A stretch of DNA of 20,805 bases from Christensenella sp. UBA4636 (GTDB lineage Bacteria; Bacillota; Clostridia; Christensenellales; Borkfalkiaceae), in NCBI GenBank assembly GCA_002405915.1, contig DHMS01000004.1:1-20805 (forward strand), written 5' to 3'. The translations under genes were made by a program, and so were the position numbers. This document shows positions 6,936 through 14,417 of the stretch, one piece after another; positions within the stretch are counted from its first letter, which is position 1; every line of letters starts with the position of its first letter. The notes under the pieces are model-generated. The model made no database searches. It had not been told where the DNA came from and was given only the letters and a program-made list of their open reading frames with translations.

Positions 6936-9931
6936 GCACGGTTACCTCCGCTTAACTTTTTCTCTTTTATCGTGATGTACACAAAAATGCCCACGAGAGC
7001 CAAGGAAATTACGAGCGCGGCAATCTGTACGGAAAGAAGCGCGGTCTGCCACCAGGTTAAAACTTTAACGGTAGTAGTCGACGGAGTAAATCCGTTCATC
7101 GCATTCGATTGAAGCACCGCCCAAGCTATACGCTTAGCCGAAGTTCTCAGATAGTATTGGAAATATTTATCGTTTTTGTATGCGCCGTATTGGTTTTCGC
7201 CGTTGAACTGCGGAGCGTCATACGTGTCGCAACCCGCCTGTATGCCGATATAGGAGTTATTGTCGTAACGGGTAAGAGCCGTGTAGTCCGAACTCGTGTA
7301 GCCCTTAAAACCCCATTCGCCGCGGAGTACGGTAGTGAGCAAGTTGTAGCTTCCGCCCGCCCATTCGTTACCTATACGCGCGGTGGAAACCATCGTGGAA
7401 AGGGCTTTGCCTTCGCAGAATTCCGTTTCAAACGGCGATAGATAAATTTCACGCATGGTTTGCTCGTTCATCCAAGTACTCGTTCCGTTTCTTACGGTGT
7501 CGAAGTCGTTTGCGACGAAGTGTTTTACCTGAATAATCGCGCCTTTTGATTGCGCGCCGAGCGTTTCGTACTTGCAAGTTTCGCCGGACAAAAAGCTGTC
7601 TTCCGCGTAATACTCGAAGTTTCTCGCTCCGTAAGGCGTGCGGTGCATGTTAAGCCCGTATCCTAAGCAGCCGTTTACGTCGGTATGGAGCAAATCTTCG
7701 CCGAACATTTTTCCCATCAATTCGTTGAGTTTAACGTTGAACGTAGCGGCTCTGTTGCAAGCGGACGGCCAGCCCATCGCGCCGCGAGAACTAAACGTGG
7801 AGAATGTAACGGAAACGCCCAAAGGTCCGTTTTCTATAACGGTAGAAGGCATATCGATACTCGTCGCGCTTTCGGTTGCATGATATGCTCTCGCGCACAA
7901 AAGAGCCTGGTCTTCCCAAGTCATGTTGTCGAGAAGCTTATCCCATTCCGGGTCGTCGTAATCCTTGCCGCGAAGGTTTATAAGCTTTGTGCCGTTCTTT
8001 TGGTCGTACTTTATAGCGTCGTGCGTTTTATAGTATTCGTCCGCGTCGGCTTTTGCCTCGGACAAGTCGCGCTTGTAAGCAAGGTGCGCGAACATCTCGT
8101 CCGTGAGGCTGAGTTTTTGATATTCTTTCGGGAAAGTTCCTTTCCAGTCGTTTCTCGTAAGATAAGTTATTTTTTGTTCGCCTACTTCGCTGTTTCTGTT
8201 TACGTCGGCAAAATCGAATTGATTTGTGATTTTTACGCCGGTGTATTGAGAAACGGAATAAGTTTCCTTGTCAAGCGTATCGAAGTTTATCTTTTCTACG
8301 AAGTTTTTATTTCCCGAACCCACCATAGCGTTTTTGTCTATGGTTATACCGCCTTGGCTTTTTGCTTCGAGAATATTGTTTACGGCGTTATGCGCGTCTT
8401 CGGCGACGGTGAGATAATAGTCGCCCGCTTCGCGTATGTAAGTCTTGTATCCGTTAGAATCGTAGGATTTGAAGTCGTTGTGGTCTACGGTTATCGTCAA
8501 GGTTTCCTTGCCGCCGTTAGCCGCAAGAACGCCCGTTTTTGCGTAGCCCACAAGTTCTACGGCAGACTTTTCCACGCCGTTTTCGCGGTCGTAATCGGTG
8601 TAAGGCTTCTGCAAATATACCTGCGCAACATGTCTGCCCGCAGTGCCGCCTACGTTAGTTACCGTAACCGTAACGTCATAGTTACCGTCCTTGTTCTTTT
8701 CTACGGCGAAATCGCTCGTTTCGTATTCGGAGTAGGAAAGACCGTAACCGAAAGGATAAGCAACGTCGTCCGTATACTTATAATCCGCGGTATTGCCGCG
8801 CCCGAGAACTACGTCCTCATATCTCGTTTCGTAATACTTATAACCGACGTAAATGCCTTCCTGGTAAACCATAGAAGTTTTCTGCGTTCCTCCGAGTTCG
8901 TAGGAAGAAGCGTTAGTCCACTGTTGAGAATACATGTTGACCATCGCCGGGGAAGTAAGGTTGTTAAGGCAATACGTGTCTACAAGCCTGCCCGACGGGT
9001 TTGCTTTCCCGCAAAGAATTTTGGCAATTCCGGGCGTGCCTCCCGCGCCCGGTTGACCGACCCAAAGGCATGCGTCGATATCGCCTTTATACGCGCAGAT
9101 TTTATCCATTTGCACGGCGTTCGCAGAGTTTATGAGAAACACTATCTTTTTGAACACGCCCGCCTTTTTGAGTTCTATCATATAATCGAGAACATCGATT
9201 TCTTCCTTGGAAAACTGCAAGTAGTTGCTGTCTATGGTGTCGGGGTTGTTTTTACTCAGAATGTCCTTACCCTCGCCGCCGCTTCTGCCGAACATAAATA
9301 TCGCAGCGTCGCCATAGTTAGCGAAAGTCGCGACTAAGGAAGAATTTCTTTTTATAACGCTTGACGGAACTTCCTTTACGTTCATGACGTAACCGGACAT
9401 ATCGCCGCCGCCTGCCTGCGTTATTCCGTAACCGGCTTTTTTGCTGCCTTCGCCGTCCTTATAAAAATTCCACAAATCGTTGTTGACTTTAAATCCGTTA
9501 TCGGTAAGCGCGTCCTTCATATTGACCGCTTTCGAAACGTTTATGGAACCCGAGCCGGAACCCGTGTAGACCATATTGACGGATGAATTGCCGAACATGC
9601 TGACGGCAGAACCTTCGTTTAACGGTAAAGCTTTGTTTTCGTTCCACAACAAAACGGTGCTTTCGCTCATAATCTGCGTAGCCACGCGCGAATCGTAATC
9701 GAAAAGCGAATCGTCCGCATATTCGCCGTCCGCCGTTACGAAAGACGATTTAAAATATTCGGAGTCGAAATCTTCGTCGTCTACGTTCACGGCTTTTTCG
9801 GAAGTCGTGCCGAAAAATGCGTTAAGCGAAGCGATATAGGCGTTTGCGACGCTCGATACGGCGGTGATAAGCAGGAACAAAAGAACGAATATGTTTATAA
9901 AAATTTTGATAACTAACTTATTTGCTTTCAT
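6932..9931 (-). CDS. Membrane-anchored GH3-family glycosidase, reversed domain order
   Basis: A 999-aa protein with a TM helix at each end (about 7-29 and 963-988) and the catalytic parts outside between them. Order: the GH3 alpha/beta-sandwich domain (about 85-330, with RSGGEGKD around Glu220, the usual acid/base position), a fibronectin III-like domain (about 405-515), then the TIM-barrel GH3 domain (about 665-945). The barrel shows NMHRTPYGARNFEYYAED (762-778), KHF (803-805) and SSDYTAL with Asp882 as the likely nucleophile. This sandwich-before-barrel order is known from Ruminococcus albus and Butyrivibrio beta-glucosidases. Oddities: the usual substrate-binding DGP motif reads NGP (701-703), and SDY replaces SDW. 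GH3 enzymes usually remove terminal beta-linked sugars; the true substrate is unknown. Ribosome binding site GGAGG overlaps the preceding gene end; the gap is 1 nt. Confidence 0.92.
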   Translation of the reverse strand: MKANKLVIKIFINIFVLLFLLITAVSSVANAYIASLNAFFGTTSEKAVNVDDEDFDSEYFKSSFVTADGEYADDSLFDYDSRVATQIMSESTVLLWNENKALPLNEGSAVSMFGNSSVNMVYTGSGSGSINVSKAVNMKDALTDNGFKVNNDLWNFYKDGEGSKKAGYGITQAGGGDMSGYVMNVKEVPSSVIKRNSSLVATFANYGDAAIFMFGRSGGEGKDILSKNNPDTIDSNYLQFSKEEIDVLDYMIELKKAGVFKKIVFLINSANAVQMDKICAYKGDIDACLWVGQPGAGGTPGIAKILCGKANPSGRLVDTYCLNNLTSPAMVNMYSQQWTNASSYELGGTQKTSMVYQEGIYVGYKYYETRYEDVVLGRGNTADYKYTDDVAYPFGYGLSYSEYETSDFAVEKNKDGNYDVTVTVTNVGGTAGRHVAQVYLQKPYTDYDRENGVEKSAVELVGYAKTGVLAANGGKETLTITVDHNDFKSYDSNGYKTYIREAGDYYLTVAEDAHNAVNNILEAKSQGGITIDKNAMVGSGNKNFVEKINFDTLDKETYSVSQYTGVKITNQFDFADVNRNSEVGEQKITYLTRNDWKGTFPKEYQKLSLTDEMFAHLAYKRDLSEAKADADEYYKTHDAIKYDQKNGTKLINLRGKDYDDPEWDKLLDNMTWEDQALLCARAYHATESATSIDMPSTVIENGPLGVSVTFSTFSSRGAMGWPSACNRAATFNVKLNELMGKMFGEDLLHTDVNGCLGYGLNMHRTPYGARNFEYYAEDSFLSGETCKYETLGAQSKGAIIQVKHFVANDFDTVRNGTSTWMNEQTMREIYLSPFETEFCEGKALSTMVSTARIGNEWAGGSYNLLTTVLRGEWGFKGYTSSDYTALTRYDNNSYIGIQAGCDTYDAPQFNGENQYGAYKNDKYFQYYLRTSAKRIAWAVLQSNAMNGFTPSTTTVKVLTWWQTALLSVQIAALVISLALVGIFVYITIKEKKLSGGNRA

Positions 9932-9932
9932 T

Positions 9933-10403
9933 TCACTTTGCCTCCGTAGACATCTTTTTGTTTGAATCTGTAAAAGCCGCTCTATTTTGCTTCATGTATG
10001 CGCTTACGTTACCGAGTACTGTTACGACGAGCGAAAGTATAACCGTAACGTAGAACGCGGGGCTAAGACCTAAAATGGCTTCTAAGCTTACGCCGTCGTA
10101 AAAAGCAAGCGCAAGGTAGACATGAATGTTGGCAAAATAACAGCAAAGACCGGCGAAAGCCAAAATGCCCAAAGCCGCGGGCGCGTAAGCCGAGGTTTTT
10201 CTAAACGCCGCAAGAACGGCAAACGACAAAAACGACGCGGCAAAAAGCACGGGAACCCCCGGATAAAAGTATTCGGACGACGAGTAACCGACAAAGTAGG
10301 CTATAAACAAAGCCAAAGCAATGACGGCTCCCGCTGCTCCGACATAAAAACCCGGGGCTTTTTTACTCAAAAAGCTTTTGATTTTTTGCATTATTGTTTG
10401 CAT
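9933..10403 (-). CDS. Small four-TM membrane protein, first gene of the GH3 operon
   Basis: A 156-aa hydrophobic protein I cannot assign to a family. Four membrane segments are visible at about 19-40, 50-68, 73-92 and 112-132, with a basic N-terminus (QKIKSFLSKK) and a polar C-terminal tail. The start follows AAGGAAA, and the gene ends 1 nt before the GH3 start, so the two are tightly coupled. As promoter-proximal gene of an operon for a twice-anchored GH3 protein, it may assist membrane placement of that protein or form a complex with it. That is inference from position only. Confidence 0.8.
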   Translation of the reverse strand: MQTIMQKIKSFLSKKAPGFYVGAAGAVIALALFIAYFVGYSSSEYFYPGVPVLFAASFLSFAVLAAFRKTSAYAPAALGILAFAGLCCYFANIHVYLALAFYDGVSLEAILGLSPAFYVTVILSLVVTVLGNVSAYMKQNRAAFTDSNKKMSTEAK

Positions 10404-10476
10404 ACGTTTCCTTTTTCACGCCTCTTCATAAGCGAAAATTTTCGTTGAAAGAATAGCGCGACCGAAGTTATTTTTT

Positions 10477-10500
10477 TCGGGCGTACTGCAGATTGCCCGA
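10477..10500. promoter_or_regulatory. 24-bp dyad just downstream of the GH3-operon promoter
   Basis: TCGGGC (10477-10482) and GCCCGA (10495-10500) flank a central CTGCAG, giving a symmetric site apart from 3-bp spacers. It begins only a few bases after the predicted start, a classical repressor-operator position. As RNA it could instead form a leader hairpin, but no T-tract follows on the minus strand, so it is not a terminator. Confidence 0.55.
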
Positions 10501-10510
10501 TTTCGCGCCT

Positions 10511-10539
10511 ATTTTAACATCGGTTTTACCCCTTGTCAA
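10511..10539 (-). promoter_or_regulatory. Promoter of the GH3 operon
   Basis: On the minus strand, TTGACA (10539-10534) and TAAAAT (10516-10511) are separated by 17 bp, followed by a leader of about 100 nt before the first gene. Its -10 region (GATGTTAAAAT) is identical to that of the LytTR operon promoter at 12713-12741. Confidence 0.85.
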
Positions 10540-10587
10540 TAGGGTTGTCGCAATTAGAGTTAGAAACGGCGTAAATGGATAGGTAAG

Positions 10588-10615
10588 CAAAAAAAACACG
10601 CCCGAAAGCGTGCTT
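10588..10615 (-). terminator. Terminator of the LytTR two-component operon
   Basis: On the minus strand, AAGCACGC (10615-10608) pairs with GCGTGTTT (10601-10594) with one G-U, followed by a run of T. It lies 15 bp after the kinase stop codon and separates this operon from the GH3 operon promoter. Confidence 0.85.
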
Positions 10616-10629
10616 TTATAGTCGATATT

Positions 10630-11958
10630 TTAAATTTTTTCGAGCGGGAAGACGAAATCGAGACTGAATTTACCGTCTTTCGCGGTTACGCTCATCTGCC
10701 CGTCGTATGATTTTGCAATGTAGCTCATACTCTTCATGCCGAACCCGTGATAGTTTTTGTCGCCGTCGGTTACGGGCAGTCCGTTTTCGAAAGCAATATT
10801 CCCGTCGTAATAATTTTCTATATGAACGGAAAAAAAGTTACCGAAAGTCCGGGCGTTTACCGTAACTATTCTGCGCGAGGAAGAAGTAACTTTGCGCGCG
10901 CACTCTATTGCGTTTGAAAGCGCGTTGCCGAACAGCGAATAAATATCCATATTATCCATAAACGAAAGTCCGCCTGCGTCGACAAGGCAAGTAAGCTTTA
11001 TTCCGTTCTTTTCGCAATACAGGCTTTTTTCGGTCAGTATAACGTCCAAAACGTCGTTGCCGGTCTTAACGGTCGCGTCGTAAATCATAACGGCAGATTC
11101 GATTTCTTTCATCTTATCTTCGGAATAATTGCCTTTAAGTGCGGAAATCTGATGCTTTAAGTCATGGCATTTCATGTTTATAAGTTCGATATTTTCTTTT
11201 GAAAGCTTGTAATGCTCTCGTTCTCTTCGCAAAAGCTCCGTCATCGTTTCGACTTCGTTTTCCGTTTTTTCGCTTCTGTCGATTATAAACAAAATAAAGA
11301 GAACGAGCGAACAGCCTACTATTGCGTAAAGACTTTCCGCGATAACCGCGACAAAATTCCTTTCCGGATTATCCGCGCTGAATCTCGATATCCCCACGCA
11401 AATTATAAGCACGAAAAGCGACACGAATACCCTTGTTTTCATTCCGCGCTTAGAACCGTACACAACTTTGTTTCTGACCAGCAGAAAGTAAACGGACAAA
11501 TAAACAATCGCGCATACCAAAGCTTCTAAAAGATACGGAAACCAAAAGGAATATTCGGCGCAATAAAACGAAATTCTCGGCAGCGTTTTCAGTATATTGG
11601 TAACGTTTTTGGCTATATGTTGCGCGGCGTACCCGCCCGAGCAGTAAAAAAGTATTACCCAGATAGAACGGTCGAACGAAAACGCGATACATGCAATCGA
11701 CATAGCGAACACGGCTATAAAGAAGAAAAATTTAAAAACAGATTCGCCCGGCGCGGTCGTACTGTCGTAAACGAAGAAACTGTCGGTTATCTTGCAGTAC
11801 ATGAAGATAATAAGCCACACTATTTCAAGGCACATGAACGCCGAACCCAAAAATCTGACCCAAAACTGCTTGCGCCGTTCGAGAGCGAGAGCAAAAACGA
11901 ATTCCGCCGCAAGTATTTCAATCGTCATAACGGTAACGTCGAGAATGGAAGCAAGCAT
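10630..11958 (-). CDS. AgrC-like (GHKL) sensor histidine kinase
   Basis: A 442-aa kinase of the type paired with LytTR regulators. Six or more TM segments occupy about 8-226 (near 8-26, 36-54, 76-95, 99-115, 140-160, 175-192 and 205-226). A coiled linker (about 230-262) leads to KCHDLKHQ with phospho-acceptor His265, typical of AgrC/GHKL kinases. The ATPase domain has the N box LFGNALSNAIEC (Asn345/Asn349) and a single G box YHGFGMKS (403-410). Its ATG overlaps the TAA of the regulator by 1 nt (TAATG) and follows GGAGGT. In known systems such kinases often respond to secreted peptides, but no peptide gene or AgrB-like protease is visible here. Confidence 0.92.
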   Translation of the reverse strand: MLASILDVTVMTIEILAAEFVFALALERRKQFWVRFLGSAFMCLEIVWLIIFMYCKITDSFFVYDSTTAPGESVFKFFFFIAVFAMSIACIAFSFDRSIWVILFYCSGGYAAQHIAKNVTNILKTLPRISFYCAEYSFWFPYLLEALVCAIVYLSVYFLLVRNKVVYGSKRGMKTRVFVSLFVLIICVGISRFSADNPERNFVAVIAESLYAIVGCSLVLFILFIIDRSEKTENEVETMTELLRREREHYKLSKENIELINMKCHDLKHQISALKGNYSEDKMKEIESAVMIYDATVKTGNDVLDVILTEKSLYCEKNGIKLTCLVDAGGLSFMDNMDIYSLFGNALSNAIECARKVTSSSRRIVTVNARTFGNFFSVHIENYYDGNIAFENGLPVTDGDKNYHGFGMKSMSYIAKSYDGQMSVTAKDGKFSLDFVFPLEKI

Positions 11959-12674
11959 TAAACGGTACCTCCGATATACTTTGCGAATTCCGACAAGAAA
12001 GACGGCTTTTTAAGGTGGCTTATGCGGAGTTCGCTATCCCCCACGATAATTATATCGCCTTTAAGTTCTTTTACCCACTTAAGGTTGACGAGATAGCAGG
12101 CGTTGCAATATACGAAGTGGCAGCCGCGTAATTGTTTTTCAAAGCTCGCAAGAGTAGACCGCATGCGGAATTCGCCGCCTATAAAGTGAACGATAACGTT
12201 ATGATTGCTCGACTCTATAAAAGTTATGTCGCCGACGTCGACTTTGCGTTTTGCGGTGCCGTAAACGAGAACTATCTCCTTCTTCATCAGCTTGTGCGCC
12301 AAGGCGTTCACGCACCTTTCGAACTTAATGGAAAAACTGTCGTAATTTACGGGCTTTAAGATAAAATCGTAGGCATGCACTTCGTAGCTTTCAAGCGCGT
12401 ACTGTGCCATGTTCGTCACGAAAACAATCATTATGTCCTCGTTCTTTTTGCGTATCTTTTTCGCCGCTTCTATTCCGTTTATCTCCGGCATTTCGATATC
12501 GAGAAAAATAAGATCGAACTTATCGAACGGCTTATTTAAAAAATCAACGGCATTCGGATAATGCGTTACTTCGAATTCCGCGTTTTTGTTTCTCTTTGCA
12601 AACTCCGCAATCTGCTCTTCGAGCGCGTCGCGCGCCGCTTTCTCGTCCTCGACTATCGCAATGTTGTATTTCAT
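11958..12674 (-). CDS. LytTR-family response regulator
   Basis: A 238-aa regulator with a receiver domain (about 1-120) containing Glu9/Asp10, phospho-acceptor Asp59 in LIFLDIEMPEING, Thr87 and Lys107 in ILKP. The C-terminal LytTR DNA-binding domain (about 135-230) includes the typical IESSNHNVIVHF strand and the CHFVYCNACYLVNLKWVKEL segment, close to the family's F-x-R-x-H-R-S-x-x-V-N core but with Cys-Asn-Ala-Cys-Tyr in its place. A strong TAAGGAGG ribosome binding site and its own promoter precede it. It is the first gene of the operon. The adjacent GH3 operon is a plausible target, though I could not identify a clear LytTR direct-repeat site. Confidence 0.93.
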   Translation of the reverse strand: MKYNIAIVEDEKAARDALEEQIAEFAKRNKNAEFEVTHYPNAVDFLNKPFDKFDLIFLDIEMPEINGIEAAKKIRKKNEDIMIVFVTNMAQYALESYEVHAYDFILKPVNYDSFSIKFERCVNALAHKLMKKEIVLVYGTAKRKVDVGDITFIESSNHNVIVHFIGGEFRMRSTLASFEKQLRGCHFVYCNACYLVNLKWVKELKGDIIIVGDSELRISHLKKPSFLSEFAKYIGGTV

Positions 12675-12712
12675 TTGCTTTTCCTCCTTACCGTTTGAAA
12701 AGACTTTTTTTT

Positions 12713-12741
12713 ATTTTAACATCTAAATTACGCTTTGTCAA
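12713..12741 (-). promoter_or_regulatory. Promoter of the LytTR two-component operon
   Basis: On the minus strand, TTGACA (12741-12736) and TAAAAT (12718-12713) are separated by 17 bp, giving a leader of about 30-35 nt before the start codon. Confidence 0.85.
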
Positions 12742-12865
12742 TAGTAAATTTTACAATCTTTCTCTATTTTTTGCCCTTTTAACTATGTTAAAAACCTTTC
12801 GAAAAAAATTTTTTACGGCAAATTTTCGCATTGCCTATTTAGGCTTTTTGCTTTATCGCGGCATG

Positions 12866-12906
12866 AAAAAACTTCCGAAAAGCGTTTAAGCCTTACGGAA
12901 GTTTTT
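12866..12906. terminator. Bidirectional-looking terminator after the PnuC-like gene
   Basis: AAAAACTTCCG (12866-12876 region) pairs with CGGAAGTTTTT (12896-12906) around an 18-nt loop. Runs of T follow the stem on both strands. It mainly serves the minus-strand gene ending at 12924. Confidence 0.8.
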
Positions 12907-12923
12907 GTGAGAATTGTATATAC

Positions 12924-14126
12924 TTATGCAAGCTTTTTGTCTTTAGAACTGACAACGCGCACGTTGTGCCGCTTTATGTATTCCGTCCACTTTATGTAGC
13001 CGTAAGTGGTGTTTGTGAAGTACCCGGCTTTAAGCACGAGAAGTATCCACTGCCCCGCCATAATGTTGATGACCGTTTCGAGCGCGGCGCAAATGTACCA
13101 GGCTATCCACTGTTCGCGGTAACGGAAAAGTATCAAAAGCCCGTTCGCTATGCCTACCGCCGAAGCGCAAGCGTCTATATAGCAAACGATATTTTTGAGC
13201 GCGACGTTGTTTGCGAAAATGCCGCCTTCGACTTCTATGAGCGTGAGCAAGTAACCTATGCCGAGCGTCCAGACGACTATTCCGAGAACAATCAAAACGT
13301 CCTGCAAAGGCGTAAGTTTTTTGACGACTGTAAGCTCGTCTTTTTGTTCGTCGGGGTGTTTATGCCAAACGATAAAGCTGATTATGTCGCACGGAATCCA
13401 GAAGAAAAGCGTAGTGACCATCGTTGCGAAACGATACATGCAGAATATGCAAATCAAAATTTCGGTGACTTCGACGGCAAGGGAAACGATAAAGTTCCAT
13501 TTGCTTTGCTTGGAAATAAGCAATTCGCACGCAACGTTTAATATAACGTCCATAAGGTATAAAAACGTTATCCACCTTACGTCTATCATATAGTCGAGCG
13601 GATTTTGAGTAACCGAGTATCCGTCACCGTCGCCCACTTCGAGAGCGACGTCCGTCGTAAACAATTTGTTGCCGCTCTCATTCGTTGCGGAAACAACCCA
13701 TTGTCCGCCGTCGCTGTCCTCATAACAAATCAGCGAGATTTTACTGTCCTTGTCAAGAGTCATGCCCTTGCCGAGTTTCAAGGTAAGCGTTTTTTCGTCG
13801 CTTCCGTCAACGGTGAATTCCGCGTATTTCGTAAACGAAGAAATATCGTGTTTTTTGCCGTTTATTATAATGCTTTCGATAACGAATTCGCCGTCCGTTC
13901 CCGTAAAGTCAAGCGTGTCAAAAGTATCGTTAACGGCGTTATAGGTCGACTTATCTATCGAAAGCGTGTAGTCGGGGTCGTCGGTTTCCGGGAATATAAA
14001 GCTAAAAGCAACGGCTAATACGAGGATTGTTAAAAACCAAATTTTTTCATAAGTAGTAAAGTAGTTCCAAAGTTTTTTCATTTTTTGACCGAATGTCAGC
14101 TTCGGCGTATCTTTTATATCTTTCAT
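12924..14126 (-). CDS. PnuC-family transporter with N-terminal extracytoplasmic domain
   Basis: A 400-aa membrane protein. TM1 lies at about 28-46, then a beta-rich soluble region of about 130 residues (48-180), then a polytopic C-terminal part (185-385) of six or seven helices. That part matches PnuC: SKWNFIVSLAVEVTEI, FWIPCDIISFIVWHKH, REQWIAWYICAALETVINI and TTYGYIKWTEYIKRH carry the spaced Trp/Asn/Gly pattern of the family. PnuC proteins move nicotinamide riboside (some relatives thiamin) across the membrane by facilitated diffusion. Usual PnuC proteins are about 200-250 aa, so the Ig-like N-terminal region is unusual. The ribosome binding site AAAGGA is somewhat distant from the ATG. No NAD-related gene or recognised riboswitch is adjacent. 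The substrate is uncertain. Confidence 0.75.
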   Translation of the reverse strand: MKDIKDTPKLTFGQKMKKLWNYFTTYEKIWFLTILVLAVAFSFIFPETDDPDYTLSIDKSTYNAVNDTFDTLDFTGTDGEFVIESIIINGKKHDISSFTKYAEFTVDGSDEKTLTLKLGKGMTLDKDSKISLICYEDSDGGQWVVSATNESGNKLFTTDVALEVGDGDGYSVTQNPLDYMIDVRWITFLYLMDVILNVACELLISKQSKWNFIVSLAVEVTEILICIFCMYRFATMVTTLFFWIPCDIISFIVWHKHPDEQKDELTVVKKLTPLQDVLIVLGIVVWTLGIGYLLTLIEVEGGIFANNVALKNIVCYIDACASAVGIANGLLILFRYREQWIAWYICAALETVINIMAGQWILLVLKAGYFTNTTYGYIKWTEYIKRHNVRVVSSKDKKLA

Positions 14127-14166
14127 TTTTAATATTTATCCTTTATGTTGTTTTGTAAAAGCACGC

Positions 14167-14187
14167 TCACGCGGAGCGTGAATATCA
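14167..14187. repeat. Solitary TCACGC hairpin with ATATCA tail
   Basis: TCACGC (14167-14172), loop GGA and GCGTGA (14176-14181) are followed by ATATCA. This matches the first hairpin and linker of the array at 4418, with a different loop. It lies in the leader of the PnuC-like gene. Confidence 0.7.
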
Positions 14188-14190
14188 AGC

Positions 14191-14417
14191 AAGTTGAAAA
14201 TTGAAAATGGAAAATTGAAGGATGCGGATTATTATTTTTTTATATCTTTATTTTTCAACCTCCCTAACGGCGGAGAGTGGTGCAGTTTGACACAGCTGGT
14301 GACGGCGACCGACAGGCGCGTACTAAAACGTACGTAACTGAGGGCACCGGCGCACGCAGTGGCAAAATGTGCCGCTATACGGCGTTAGAGCAACTTTCAC
14401 CTTTCAATTTTCAAATT
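14191..14417. repeat. Possible MITE-like insert flanked by inverted TTGAAAA repeats
   Basis: The left arm (14191-14220, TTGAAAATTGAAAATGG and more) and right arm (14391-14417) are imperfect inverted copies. Between them lies about 170 bp that is more GC-rich than its surroundings and contains small foldbacks such as GGCA/TGCC (14371-14383), GTAC/GTAC, and CTAACG near 14263 matched by CGTTAG near 14383. No open frame with a ribosome binding site is present. The right arm touches the mnmA stop codon. I cannot name the element; the arms could also be simple low-complexity repeats. Confidence 0.45.

Noticed and set aside
7685..9337. 550-codon open frame on the plus strand
   Set aside because: It lies wholly antisense to the GH3 gene, has no ribosome binding site, and its composition (many Arg, Val and Phe) is a by-product of GH3 codon use. 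The GH3 reading has clear family motifs.
14127..14260. Possible NAD- or thiamin-type riboswitch before the PnuC-like gene
   Set aside because: I could not find the conserved core of any riboswitch class; the leader holds the repeat hairpin and AT-rich sequence.
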